Of a DNA stretch of 64,000 nucleotides, positions 52,766 through 60,438 are shown piece by piece. Both the position numbers and the translations under genes were made by a program. Each line of letters opens with the position of its first letter. The first letter of the stretch is position 1. Source of the stretch: CSP1-5 sp964348275. GTDB taxonomy: Bacteria; Methylomirabilota; Methylomirabilia; Methylomirabilales; CSP1-5. The DNA lies in contig CAYGBT010000008.1 of the NCBI GenBank assembly GCA_964348275.1, positions 1 to 64,000 on the forward strand, in the 5' to 3' direction. The notes under the pieces were generated by a model. That model saw nothing but the letters and a program-made list of their open reading frames with translations, was not told the DNA's origin and ran no database searches.

Positions 52766-53217
52766 CCAGGCCGGAGAAAATGAGGTGTCAGGACGTGTTA
52801 AAGGTAGAACCGGCTGCACAGCCATGGATGTGGGCATGCGTTCTGGCCGTGGGCTTGCTGCTCGTCCCGGCGATCGGAGAGGCACAGTCTGGAGCAAAAC
52901 AATCCGTGCAAGGGGGTGGAGTCACGGTGACAGTTACGCTTCTGAAGGAAGCTGGCGACACCCCGACGTTCCTGGTAAGTCTGGATACTCATACGGTAAG
53001 TCTCGATGTCTACGAATTCAAGCAGATCGTGCGACTGCGAGATAACCGTGGCGGTGAGCTGGCGCCAACGGTCGTCGAGGGTGTTACAGGGAGCGGGCAT
53101 CATCGGAGGGCAACCCTCCGGTTCGCGTGGCCTGAGCCCAAGCCAAAAACGCTTGAAGTGGTCGTGAAGGGTGTGGCGGGCGTGCCCGAACGAGTGTTTC
53201 GCTGGACGGTCGAGTGA
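52762..53217 (+). CDS. Secreted beta-rich protein of unknown function
   Basis: The 151-aa product has a signal or anchor segment (about 24-42, ending near GEAQSG) and a mature beta-sandwich-like domain (VTVTVTLLKEAGDTPTFLVSLDTHT ending in KTLEVVVKG). It may be an Ig-like or cupredoxin-like fold without obvious metal ligands. It is translationally coupled to the gene upstream and 43 bp before a cytochrome gene. Confidence 0.65.
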   Translation: MTRPEKMRCQDVLKVEPAAQPWMWACVLAVGLLLVPAIGEAQSGAKQSVQGGGVTVTVTLLKEAGDTPTFLVSLDTHTVSLDVYEFKQIVRLRDNRGGELAPTVVEGVTGSGHHRRATLRFAWPEPKPKTLEVVVKGVAGVPERVFRWTVE

Positions 53218-53260
53218 GCTGGCGAGTCTTAAGAAGTCCGGGCTCGTGAGAGGCAAAGAA

Positions 53261-53953
53261 ATGAAGACTGGGAATCAACGCTCCGCATACGTTACCATTC
53301 TTTACAGTATCCCCCTTCTCGTGCTTATCACTATAGCGGCGGCCGAGGCTACAGAGAAGAGTCCACCAGGTGAAACCAAGCGCCACGCGATGATGGAAGA
53401 GCATGGAATTGCCGACATGGGGGGAAACCCGGCCATCGGGGCTAGGCTCTTTCGGGAGAAGGGTTGCATCAAATGCCAGAGCATCAAGGGTCAAGGAGGC
53501 GAAATCGGACCCGACCTGGGAATGACCCGGCATAGCCATTCTAATATCCGAATGGCAGCCATCTTGTGGAACCATGCTCCCCTAATGACCAGAATCATGA
53601 TGGAGCAAAAGATCCCCCGGCCACTGTTCAAAGGTGCTGAGATGGCCCACCTGATCGCGTATCTTCACAGCCTCGACGTGCTGGGGGATCCAAGGAACGG
53701 GAAACGGGTATTTGAGCGGAAGCAATGCGTTGCCTGTCACTCCGTGGGAGGCGCCGGGGGTAAGGTCGGACCCGATCTTGCAAAGAGCCACCCCCATCCC
53801 CCAACGGAGTTGATGGGACAGCTTTGGAATCATGCCGCCACTATGGAAGCTTTAATGCGGGTCCAGGGCATTCCCTGGCCTGTTTTTGAAGAGGGAGAGA
53901 TGGCTGATCTACTCGCATATATCGTGGAGGTGCAGCGGGCGAAAGCTTACTAG
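53261..53953 (+). CDS. Cytochrome c-like protein with one normal and one degenerate heme site
   Basis: The 230-aa exported protein (signal about residues 10-28) has two tandem c-type domains. The second heme site is complete (CVACHSVGG near residue 157). The first reads CIKCQSIKG near residue 71; the codon is CAG, so the axial His is Gln. Both halves contain an ILWNHAP/LWNHAATME segment with Met/His, likely distal ligand loops. It may bind one covalent heme plus a non-standard site. Confidence 0.82.
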   Translation: MKTGNQRSAYVTILYSIPLLVLITIAAAEATEKSPPGETKRHAMMEEHGIADMGGNPAIGARLFREKGCIKCQSIKGQGGEIGPDLGMTRHSHSNIRMAAILWNHAPLMTRIMMEQKIPRPLFKGAEMAHLIAYLHSLDVLGDPRNGKRVFERKQCVACHSVGGAGGKVGPDLAKSHPHPPTELMGQLWNHAATMEALMRVQGIPWPVFEEGEMADLLAYIVEVQRAKAY

Positions 53954-54052
53954 GGCCTGTCGATCTCAAGGCAGGGGCTGGCGAAAAGATACTATTGGAA
54001 GGACCGAGGAGGCAAGCTAAAGGTTCTCTCCCCCAATCGTAAGGAGGATGCC

Positions 54053-54670
54053 ATGGCACGTAAGGACAAGAGGCGGAAGCAATCCAGAACACGGGGAACA
54101 GGCGGGAAATCGAGATCTCGATTACCGATGGCCAATATTCTGGTTGGCGTAGCACTGGCAGGACTGGCAGTGGGCTTGGTTTTCTTCTACGGCCGCAGCC
54201 AAACGGCGAAAAGAACTGAGCCGCTCGGCATCGAGACCGCCTCTTTGCCGCCTCTCTCTACCCAAGGGAAATCCATCCGTGGCTGGCACGACATGGCCAA
54301 CATCCCCAGGAACGTGAAAGGACACCCGCTGCCCAAGGAGCAGCCTCAGCCGGACGTAGCCGTGAAGCCGGCCAATCGCCATCTCGGCTCTCTGGGCCGC
54401 ACGGACGTGGTGAACGTGAACTACATCGTGACCAACGTTGGCGACCAGGATTTGATAGTCGATAACGTGGTCACATCATGCGGATGCACCACGGCGACGC
54501 TGAGCCACAGCGTCATACCGCCGGGACAGCGAGCCGACCTTGGCGTACGCTTTGATGTGGGCTATCACCCAATGAAGCCGGGCGAGCAGGTCGTTCGCGT
54601 GGTGTGGCTGATGACCAACGACCCGGACACGCCTGTGGCCGAAGCGCGCTTGACGGCTCTCGTGCAATAA
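54053..54670 (+). CDS. DUF1573 protein, membrane-anchored (copy 1)
   Basis: The 205-aa product has a basic N terminus, one membrane helix (about 27-47) and a DUF1573 Ig-like domain (about 110-205) with YIVTNVGDQDLIVDNVVTSCGCTTATL and FDVGYHPMKPGEQVV. The CGCT motif is family-typical. Function is unknown. It directly precedes the thioredoxin-CcdA fusion, and a second, lipoprotein-type copy follows that gene at 56012. Confidence 0.85.
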   Translation: MARKDKRRKQSRTRGTGGKSRSRLPMANILVGVALAGLAVGLVFFYGRSQTAKRTEPLGIETASLPPLSTQGKSIRGWHDMANIPRNVKGHPLPKEQPQPDVAVKPANRHLGSLGRTDVVNVNYIVTNVGDQDLIVDNVVTSCGCTTATLSHSVIPPGQRADLGVRFDVGYHPMKPGEQVVRVVWLMTNDPDTPVAEARLTALVQ

Positions 54671-54687
54671 GCGTTAGAGGGGCGCCA

Positions 54688-55938
54688 ATGTATCGTTGGC
54701 AGGTATCAATTCTCGCGGTGAGCTTAGTCTTGAGCCTCGGAAGACCTGCAACTCCGGCTTTGGCCCAGTCGGATACGTCTGAAGGTGTCCACATCTTCTT
54801 CAGCGCGGGCTGCGCCCATTGCTGGCCCTACGTCGAGAAAACGCTGATACCAGCCCTACAGGCCGGTGGGGTCACTGCGGAGCCAGTGGTCCACGACTTT
54901 ACCCGACCCGGCGGCCGCCAGTTGCTGGCCGACCACGCGGCAGCCGTTGGACTGCCCCGGCGGATCGCTGACTCAATGTATGCCTTCGTGACGCGACCCG
55001 ACGGGGGCCTGCTGATCGTGCTGGGACATGTGCCCCGCTATCTTCTGGACGATTTGCTGGCCCGCGACCAACTGCCTCGGAAGTTGGTCATCCAGCAGCC
55101 CGAAATGCATGGCAGACCAGAGGAGTACCGCCTGTGGTCCTTTGCCGGTGAGCTTTTGACCTTTCCCATCGACTCGCCGCTAAGCGATGCGCTGCCATTG
55201 CTGCCGCCCACTCCGAGTCAGATCGTGATGTCTCAGGACGATGCGGATCCGGCGACGCTGCTTTCGGCCGTCATTGTCACCGGCCTGCTGGACAGTATTA
55301 ACCCCTGTGCCTTCGCCGTCATCCTGCTCTTACTAGCCTTCCTCTTCACCATCCGCAAGAGTCGGGCGCAGATCCTTGGATTGGGAGCCATCTATGTGGC
55401 GATGATCTTTATCGTCTATTACGCCATCGGCCTCGGGCTTCTGAGCACGGTCCGGCTGAGTGACGAACCGCACTTCGTTGCTCGTGTCGGCAGTTATCTT
55501 TTGATTGGTCTAGGGATGCTGAACCTGATCGAGTACCGCTGGCCCCATTTTCCCATCAAGCTGCACATGCCGGCCGTAGCCCATGCGAAGGTTAACAAGC
55601 TTCTGAAGGTGGCCACGGTACCGGCAACCATAGGGGTGGGGTTCATCGTTGGGTTATGCACCTTTCCTTGCTCTGGGGGGATATACATAAGCATCATCAC
55701 GCTCTTGAACGCCAAGACGACGCTCAACTGGGGATTAGCCTACCTGACGCTTTACAACGCTCTCTACGTCCTCCCCCTGGTGATCATCCTGCTCGCAGCA
55801 GGCAACCGGGTCACAGCCAAGAAGTGGGCGGCCTGGGAACGGGAGCACGCGTTGAGCTTTCGACTCTGGTTCGGTCTAATTATGATCGGCCTGGGCGCCG
55901 TAATGTTATGGGTGGTCATTCCAGCAGGGAGTGTGTGA
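54688..55938 (+). CDS. Thioredoxin-like domain fused to CcdA-type membrane domain
   Basis: The 416-aa product starts at ATG 54688 (GAGGGG upstream) with a signal peptide. A periplasmic thioredoxin-like domain follows (HIFFSAGCAHCWPYVEKTL, CAHC near residue 41). The C-terminal membrane half has DSINPCAFAVILLLLAFLF and IVGLCTFPCSGGIYISIITLL, the two buried Cys of CcdA/DsbD. The order (thioredoxin first) is the reverse of classical DsbD. It probably reduces extracytoplasmic disulfides, perhaps of the DUF1573 partners. Confidence 0.87.
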   Translation: MYRWQVSILAVSLVLSLGRPATPALAQSDTSEGVHIFFSAGCAHCWPYVEKTLIPALQAGGVTAEPVVHDFTRPGGRQLLADHAAAVGLPRRIADSMYAFVTRPDGGLLIVLGHVPRYLLDDLLARDQLPRKLVIQQPEMHGRPEEYRLWSFAGELLTFPIDSPLSDALPLLPPTPSQIVMSQDDADPATLLSAVIVTGLLDSINPCAFAVILLLLAFLFTIRKSRAQILGLGAIYVAMIFIVYYAIGLGLLSTVRLSDEPHFVARVGSYLLIGLGMLNLIEYRWPHFPIKLHMPAVAHAKVNKLLKVATVPATIGVGFIVGLCTFPCSGGIYISIITLLNAKTTLNWGLAYLTLYNALYVLPLVIILLAAGNRVTAKKWAAWEREHALSFRLWFGLIMIGLGAVMLWVVIPAGSV

Positions 55939-56011
55939 GCGACCTTACGGACTTCGAAGCCCGCGTGATATGCATTAGGGAACAGGGTCGAGTGTTTCAT
56001 AAGGAGGCAGC

Positions 56012-56413
56012 ATGAGAAATGTTTGGCTGATCGGCGGGGTCGTGACGCTCGCGCTCTTTGTACTCGCCGCATGCGGCAGCCCACAGCCTGATATCGCCGT
56101 TGCGGCTGCGCATCATGATTTCGGTCAGATCAAGCAAGGTAAGGTGGTCGCAACGGAAATTGCGATGCAAAACGCAGGCAACAGCGATCTCAAAATCGAA
56201 GCGGTCACGACATCCTGTGGCTGTACCACCGCCCAGATCCAGCCCGAGGTTATCCCCCCCGGCGGTGAAGGCAAGCTGCTTATCCAGTACGACTCTGGAG
56301 CGCATCCCGACAGTGGACGTGTACAGCGCCACATTTACATCGCCTCCAACGACCCCGACGAGGCGGAAGTCGAGGTGATTATCACGGCCGATGTGCAGCC
56401 ACCAGCCCAGTGA
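56012..56413 (+). CDS. DUF1573 lipoprotein (copy 2)
   Basis: The 133-aa product starts after AAGGAGGCAGC and has a lipobox VLAAC (Cys21), the Lgt substrate site. The DUF1573 domain includes HHDFGQIKQGKVV, IEAVTTSCGCTTAQI and IPPGGEGKLLIQYDSG. It is shorter than the copy at 54053 and lacks its long anchor, so the two likely sit at different depths in the envelope. Confidence 0.88.
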   Translation: MRNVWLIGGVVTLALFVLAACGSPQPDIAVAAAHHDFGQIKQGKVVATEIAMQNAGNSDLKIEAVTTSCGCTTAQIQPEVIPPGGEGKLLIQYDSGAHPDSGRVQRHIYIASNDPDEAEVEVIITADVQPPAQ

Positions 56414-56429
56414 AATAAGGGAGTAGAAG

Positions 56430-56702
56430 TTGCTACGCAGATTGACTGTATACCTTGTAGCTTTCGGTTTCGTGGCAGGCCTTGGGTTGTGTCTCATCAC
56501 CGACCTGAAGGACAAACATCACGGTACGGGAACCGTGTCCACGGTGACTTACACCATTGAATTCTGCGAAGCCTCTGCGGTCTCGTGCGAGGACCAATCC
56601 GGTTCTCACAGGTTCCCGCTCGCTTCTTCCGTAAGCAGCGACCAGAAGAGCTTCTACGAGGGCGTGTCGCTCGCACCCCCTTTCCCACCTCCCCGCGGTT
56701 AA
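56430..56702 (+). CDS. Small secreted protein, novel 90-aa family (copy 2)
   Basis: This is the paralogue of 34819-35091: also 90 aa, also a TTG start (MLRRLTVYLVA), the same two Cys in CEASAVSCEDQSG and the same Pro-rich end GVSLAPPFPPPRG. GGGAG lies upstream. It follows the DUF1573 lipoprotein by 16 bp and precedes the Met-rich protein, so it sits in the metal/redox envelope run. Function unknown; secretion and a possible disulfide are all that sequence shows. Confidence 0.72.
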   Translation: MLRRLTVYLVAFGFVAGLGLCLITDLKDKHHGTGTVSTVTYTIEFCEASAVSCEDQSGSHRFPLASSVSSDQKSFYEGVSLAPPFPPPRG

Positions 56703-56816
56703 ATTCTCCTCCACTTCTCCTTCAGAAATTGGGAGAGCGAATCTAGAAAGTGAAGGCCTTAACATTAGACGCATCACGTGCCTGAGAGGGCACGTCTTTG
56801 AAGGAAGGAGAATGTA

Positions 56817-57305
56817 ATGCGAAAAGGACTGATGGCAATTTTGGCGTTAACTCTTGTGCTCAGCTTAGTCGGGTACACCTTTGCACAACAGTCACCGCAA
56901 AATCCCTGTGCGGGCCAGCAGATGATGGGGCAGGGCCAGATGGGTGGTCGGCAGGGTCAGATGGGACCAGGCACGATGGGGCCGAACGGGGACCGGGGGA
57001 TGATGGGTCCTGGCACGGGAATGATGGGCCCAGCGGGGCCCGGCATGATGGGTCCGATGGGCCGTGGCATGGGCATGATGGGTCCGATGATGGGTTCCCC
57101 GGAGATCATGGGAACCATGATGGCTATTCACGGCGAGATCATGAGCCTCATGGGCGACATGATGGTGAAACACGGGGGGGCTATGGGCCAGATGACGCCC
57201 GAGCGCCAGCAGCAAATGCAGCAAGAGATGCTGGAGCGGATGGGCGAGATTCTGACAAAACATGGCGAAGCGTTGAAGGAAAGGGCCAAGGCCGCGGGCA
57301 AGTAG
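56817..57305 (+). CDS. Met/Gly-rich secreted protein, possible copper buffer
   Basis: The 162-aa product has a signal peptide ending near YTFAQQ. Residues 36-95 are an irregular MMGPG/QMG repeat with over 20 Met, the kind of Met cluster that binds Cu(I) in periplasmic proteins. A helical C-terminal third follows (GEIMSLMGDMMVKHGGAMG, then LTKHGEALKERAKA). Cys is nearly absent. The link to copper is inferred from composition and neighbours. Confidence 0.75.
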   Translation: MRKGLMAILALTLVLSLVGYTFAQQSPQNPCAGQQMMGQGQMGGRQGQMGPGTMGPNGDRGMMGPGTGMMGPAGPGMMGPMGRGMGMMGPMMGSPEIMGTMMAIHGEIMSLMGDMMVKHGGAMGQMTPERQQQMQQEMLERMGEILTKHGEALKERAKAAGK

Positions 57306-57366
57306 GTTGGAAGGAGGGACCCATCGGCCGCCTCTCTTAACAGGATAGGACGAGAAAGGTCATGAG

Positions 57367-57903
57367 ATGAACAAGTCGATAATTTTAGGGACCATCCTCA
57401 TGCTTACTGGGGTCTTAGGCCTCTCATTCCTCGGCGGAGGGTTCAGTCCTTGGATTTGGGGTCCTGGCAGATGGGGGATGATGGGTGGTCCGGGTGGGCT
57501 CCCCCTGAAGACTCGTTATGAATCCAATGGGGAGCGGATCTATTACACGGGAGTCAGCGAGCGGATGGGACCTATTCGTTTCGAAGGCGGGCCGATGTGG
57601 CTCGCGATGCACGGAGGCGGATGCGTGAGCTGCCATGGGGTCGATGGCCGAGGGGGCGTGCCGGTGATGATGGGGACGGCGATCCCCACTAATATCCGAT
57701 ATGCGGCACTCACCGATAAAGAAGCCCATGTCCATGGCAAGGAAGAAAAAACCCATCCAGTGTACACGGACTCGTTAATCAAACGAGCCACTACGGAAGG
57801 AGTCAATCCCGCCGGCAAATCACTGGATTGGACCATGCCCCGGTGGCAGATGACAGAGGATGACTTGAACGACGTCATCGCCTATCTGAAGACACTGCGC
57901 TAA
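57367..57903 (+). CDS. c-type cytochrome
   Basis: The 178-aa product has an N-terminal anchor or signal (about 5-25), a Gly/Met/Trp-rich linker and one heme site CVSCHGVDGRGG near residue 86. The distal region SLDWTMPRWQMTEDDLNDVIAYLKTL ends the domain and supplies a candidate Met ligand. The fold is that of a class I monoheme cytochrome. It follows the Met-rich protein and likely works in the same envelope electron/metal chemistry. Confidence 0.85.
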   Translation: MNKSIILGTILMLTGVLGLSFLGGGFSPWIWGPGRWGMMGGPGGLPLKTRYESNGERIYYTGVSERMGPIRFEGGPMWLAMHGGGCVSCHGVDGRGGVPVMMGTAIPTNIRYAALTDKEAHVHGKEEKTHPVYTDSLIKRATTEGVNPAGKSLDWTMPRWQMTEDDLNDVIAYLKTLR

Positions 57904-57939
57904 TTAGTGCCAGGACAAAAGCACGAGGAGGGAAATTCC

Positions 57940-58179
57940 ATGATGCCAGGAGGATGGATGTGGGGATCGGGCTTTGGGGTCTTCCATTGGATGTTGATGT
58001 TGCTCTTTTGGATCCTGATCATCGCCGGCGCGGTTCTCATCGTCCGTTGGCTGATGGGTGAGGCGAGATCGAGGCAGCCGGGCTCATCTGAGACGTCCCT
58101 CGATATCCTGAAGAAACGATACGCCAGCGGCGAGATCACCAAGGAGCAGTTCGAGTCCATGAAGAGCGATCTGATGTAG
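57940..58179 (+). CDS. SHOCT-domain small membrane protein
   Basis: The 79-aa product starts at ATG 57940 (GAGGAGGG upstream). A Trp/Met-rich membrane helix spans about residues 11-37. The C terminus is a SHOCT domain (DILKKRYASGEITKEQFESMKSDL), a short helical oligomerisation motif common at protein ends. Small proteins of this pattern accompany heavy-metal operons. Confidence 0.8.
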   Translation: MMPGGWMWGSGFGVFHWMLMLLFWILIIAGAVLIVRWLMGEARSRQPGSSETSLDILKKRYASGEITKEQFESMKSDLM

Positions 58180-58203
58180 CCGCTCACAAAAGGAGACACA
58201 CTA

Positions 58204-58587
58204 ATGCTGTACATTACCGAAACGCAGAAGGACTTCGAGACCGCGGTCAAGGACCTAGAGGAGGCGGTGAAGCGAAATAAGTATGGGGTTCTTCATATTC
58301 ACGATGTGCAAAAGACGCTGAAAGAAAAGGGGATTGAATTTCCCAACCGCGTCCGGATCCTGGAGGTCTGCAATCCCCACCGGGCAAGCCGCGTTTTGAC
58401 AGCTCACATGCCGGTCAATCTGGCGCTACCCTGCCGGATCTCCGTCTTCGAACAGGAAGGAAAGATCAAGATCGGGATGATCAAGCCCACCTTTTTGCTG
58501 TCTGTCTTCCCGCATCGAGAAGAACTGAAGACCGAGGCGGAGGGGGTCGAGCAGGATACTGTCCGGATGATCGAGGAAGCGCGCTAG
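58204..58587 (+). CDS. DUF302-domain protein
   Basis: The 127-aa product starts after AAAAGGAGAC. DUF302 elements are VLHIHDVQKTLKEKGIEF, RILEVCNPHRASRVL and PCRISVFEQEGKIKIGMIKP. No signal peptide, so it is probably cytosolic. Family members often neighbour heavy-metal or sulfur genes; biochemical role unknown. It shares the run with the SHOCT protein and the sigma factor. Confidence 0.85.
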   Translation: MLYITETQKDFETAVKDLEEAVKRNKYGVLHIHDVQKTLKEKGIEFPNRVRILEVCNPHRASRVLTAHMPVNLALPCRISVFEQEGKIKIGMIKPTFLLSVFPHREELKTEAEGVEQDTVRMIEEAR

Positions 58588-58671
58588 AAAGACGGGATCG
58601 AAGGATACGCGCATCCCTTGGTCCCGGAGCACACAACCCCTGAGGTGAATATACGCGTGAAGGGATGGACT

Positions 58672-59259
58672 ATGGGTAGCAAGGCAATCACAGAGCGCAT
58701 TGACCTCCTAGTTCAAAGTAAGACCCGATTTTTAAACTTTCTAGAGCGGCGTCTGGGCAGCCGGGCCGACGCTGAAGACTTGCTGCAAACAGCCTATCTG
58801 AAAGCGTTCGCCGAGGCTGGGACCATTCGCAACGAGGAAAAGGTTGTGCCGTGGTTTTACCAGTTGCTCCGTAACCTGCTCGTCGACCATTATCGGCGGC
58901 GGACAGCCCACTCTCGCCTGGAGGAACATCTAGCTCGCGAAGCTGAAACGAAAACTGAGATTGGTGAGGAGGAGCTACTCCGCGAGGTGTGCGGCTGTGT
59001 GACAGAAGTGGCCGAGGCTCTGAAACCTGAGTACCGTGAGATATTGTTGCGAGTGGAGCTTCAGGACGACCCGCTCGAGGGGGTCGCGAGCGAGCTTGGT
59101 ATTACGCCCAATAATGCCTCGGTGCGGCTCCACCGGGCCCGGCGGGCACTACGCGAAGCGCTCCAGGTCACCTGCGGGGTCTGCACGGAACATGGGTGCT
59201 TGGACTGCACGTGTCGCCAGGAGAAGGCCCCATGCGGATTAGGCCGCTCAGAGCATTGA
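58672..59259 (+). CDS. ECF sigma factor with Cys-rich C-terminal tail (CorE-like)
   Basis: The 195-aa sigma-70 family protein starts at ATG 58672. Region 2 spans about 12-78 (ADAEDLLQTAYLKAF, PWFYQLLRNLLVDHYRRR) and region 4 about 105-165 (LKPEYREILLRVELQDDPLEGVASELG). The tail (about 168-190) has CGVCTEHGCLDCTC, resembling the metal-sensing domain of CorE-type (ECF44) factors, which need no anti-sigma protein and respond to copper or cadmium. No anti-sigma gene is adjacent. Control of the flanking copper genes is inferred. Confidence 0.82.
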   Translation: MGSKAITERIDLLVQSKTRFLNFLERRLGSRADAEDLLQTAYLKAFAEAGTIRNEEKVVPWFYQLLRNLLVDHYRRRTAHSRLEEHLAREAETKTEIGEEELLREVCGCVTEVAEALKPEYREILLRVELQDDPLEGVASELGITPNNASVRLHRARRALREALQVTCGVCTEHGCLDCTCRQEKAPCGLGRSEH

Positions 59260-59431
59260 TGGCGACCTACGGATCAGGCACGACCCCAAGGCTTCTAGGC
59301 CATCCAAGATCCAGGGAAGCACTTAATTCTATAGTCTTATCGAAAGTGGTGTAAGAATCTTGAGGGTTATCCGTCTCCCTTGGTGAAAGACGAACACACC
59401 GCCATTCAACACCAGAGAAAAGGCATGGACC

Positions 59432-59689
59432 ATGAAAACCTTGAGCTTTAGGGAAGTAGCTTCGACCCTGAGCCTTTTCGGGATCGTAACGTTCACCGTG
59501 TGCATTCTGTGGGATCTGGCCTTTCCGTCCATGTCCATGGTGGCGGTCTGGGAGACCCTGCTTCCCGGCTTTCAGGGCATCACATGGGGGTCGTATCTCC
59601 TGGGCCTAGTAGAGATCATCCTCTACGCGCTCTACACAGCGCTGATCTTCGTGCCGAGCTACAACTACTTCCACCGTCGCTGGGCCTAA
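59432..59689 (+). CDS. 85-aa two-helix membrane protein, DUF5676-like (copy 2)
   Basis: This is the paralogue of 44886-45143, the same length and nearly identical from VTFTVCILWDLA through LLPGFQGITWGSY to the YNYF(H)RRWA end. Two membrane helices. It starts 74 bp before the second ICMT-like gene, so the two small genes are tightly linked in this copy. Function unknown. Confidence 0.75.
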   Translation: MKTLSFREVASTLSLFGIVTFTVCILWDLAFPSMSMVAVWETLLPGFQGITWGSYLLGLVEIILYALYTALIFVPSYNYFHRRWA

Positions 59690-59762
59690 CAGGCAGACGC
59701 ACTGTCGAAGACGGCCCAGGAGCGGCAACCAGCAGATCGGCCCCTGAAGGGAGATGGAATTC

Positions 59763-60428
59763 ATGGACCCAGGATCGAACATCGGGTATTGGGAACTGAC
59801 GGTCATCATGGTGGTGGTCGCCTCGTGGCTCCTCTATCGCTACGCAGCGCCCAAAGGGTGGAGGGAATGGAGCCGGGCGGGGCTCGTCCAGGCCTTTATC
59901 ATTGCCCTCTACGCCGAGATGTACGGCTTCCCGCTCACCATCTATGTCTTGAGTGGATTCCTGGGCTTCGACATTCCCTGGCTCCACCAGAGCGGCCATC
60001 TGTGGGCGGCGCTGTTCGGATGGGGTGATCTCGGCGCGATGGTCGAGATGGTGGTCGGTTACGCTCTCGTCTTCTTAGGAATCTCAATACTGATCGAGGG
60101 ATGGCGCGAGGTGTACCACGCGAGCCGCCAGGGACATCTGGCCACCGTCCGACTCTATGGCGTGGTCCGGCATCCGCAGTACACGGGCATTTTCCTGGCC
60201 GTCTTCGGCCAGCTCATCCACTGGCCGACCATCCCCACGGTGATCTTGTTCCCGGCGATCGTCTACGCGTACTACCGCTTGGCGAAGCGTGAGGAGGCCC
60301 AGATGATCGAGCAGTTCGGTGAGGAATACGTGGTCTACCGTCGTCGCGTTCCCATGTTCTTTCCTCGCCGCGGAGAATGGCGAAGGTTTCTCCATGAGGC
60401 ACGTTCACCCGTCAGGATGCAACTTTAA
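59763..60428 (+). CDS. ICMT-like membrane methyltransferase (copy 2)
   Basis: The 221-aa product starts at ATG 59763 (AAGGGAG spacing favours it over ATG 59754). It shares EMYGFPLTIYVLSGFLGF, QSGHLWAAL and VRHPQYTGIFLAVFGQLIHWPTI with the copy at 46905. The C-terminal catalytic helix block RLAKREEAQMIEQFGEEYVVYRRRVPMFFP is intact. It ends 11 bp before the YHS-CopA start, so it is in the copper operon. Confidence 0.83.
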   Translation: MDPGSNIGYWELTVIMVVVASWLLYRYAAPKGWREWSRAGLVQAFIIALYAEMYGFPLTIYVLSGFLGFDIPWLHQSGHLWAALFGWGDLGAMVEMVVGYALVFLGISILIEGWREVYHASRQGHLATVRLYGVVRHPQYTGIFLAVFGQLIHWPTIPTVILFPAIVYAYYRLAKREEAQMIEQFGEEYVVYRRRVPMFFPRRGEWRRFLHEARSPVRMQL

Positions 60429-60438
60429 GGGGGTCGGC

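Noticed and set aside
56920..57110. Repetitive DNA resembling a tandem repeat or CRISPR-like array
   Set aside because: The repeats are irregular ATGGG/GGCC codon runs encoding Met-Gly-Pro in an intact gene; there are no unique spacers.
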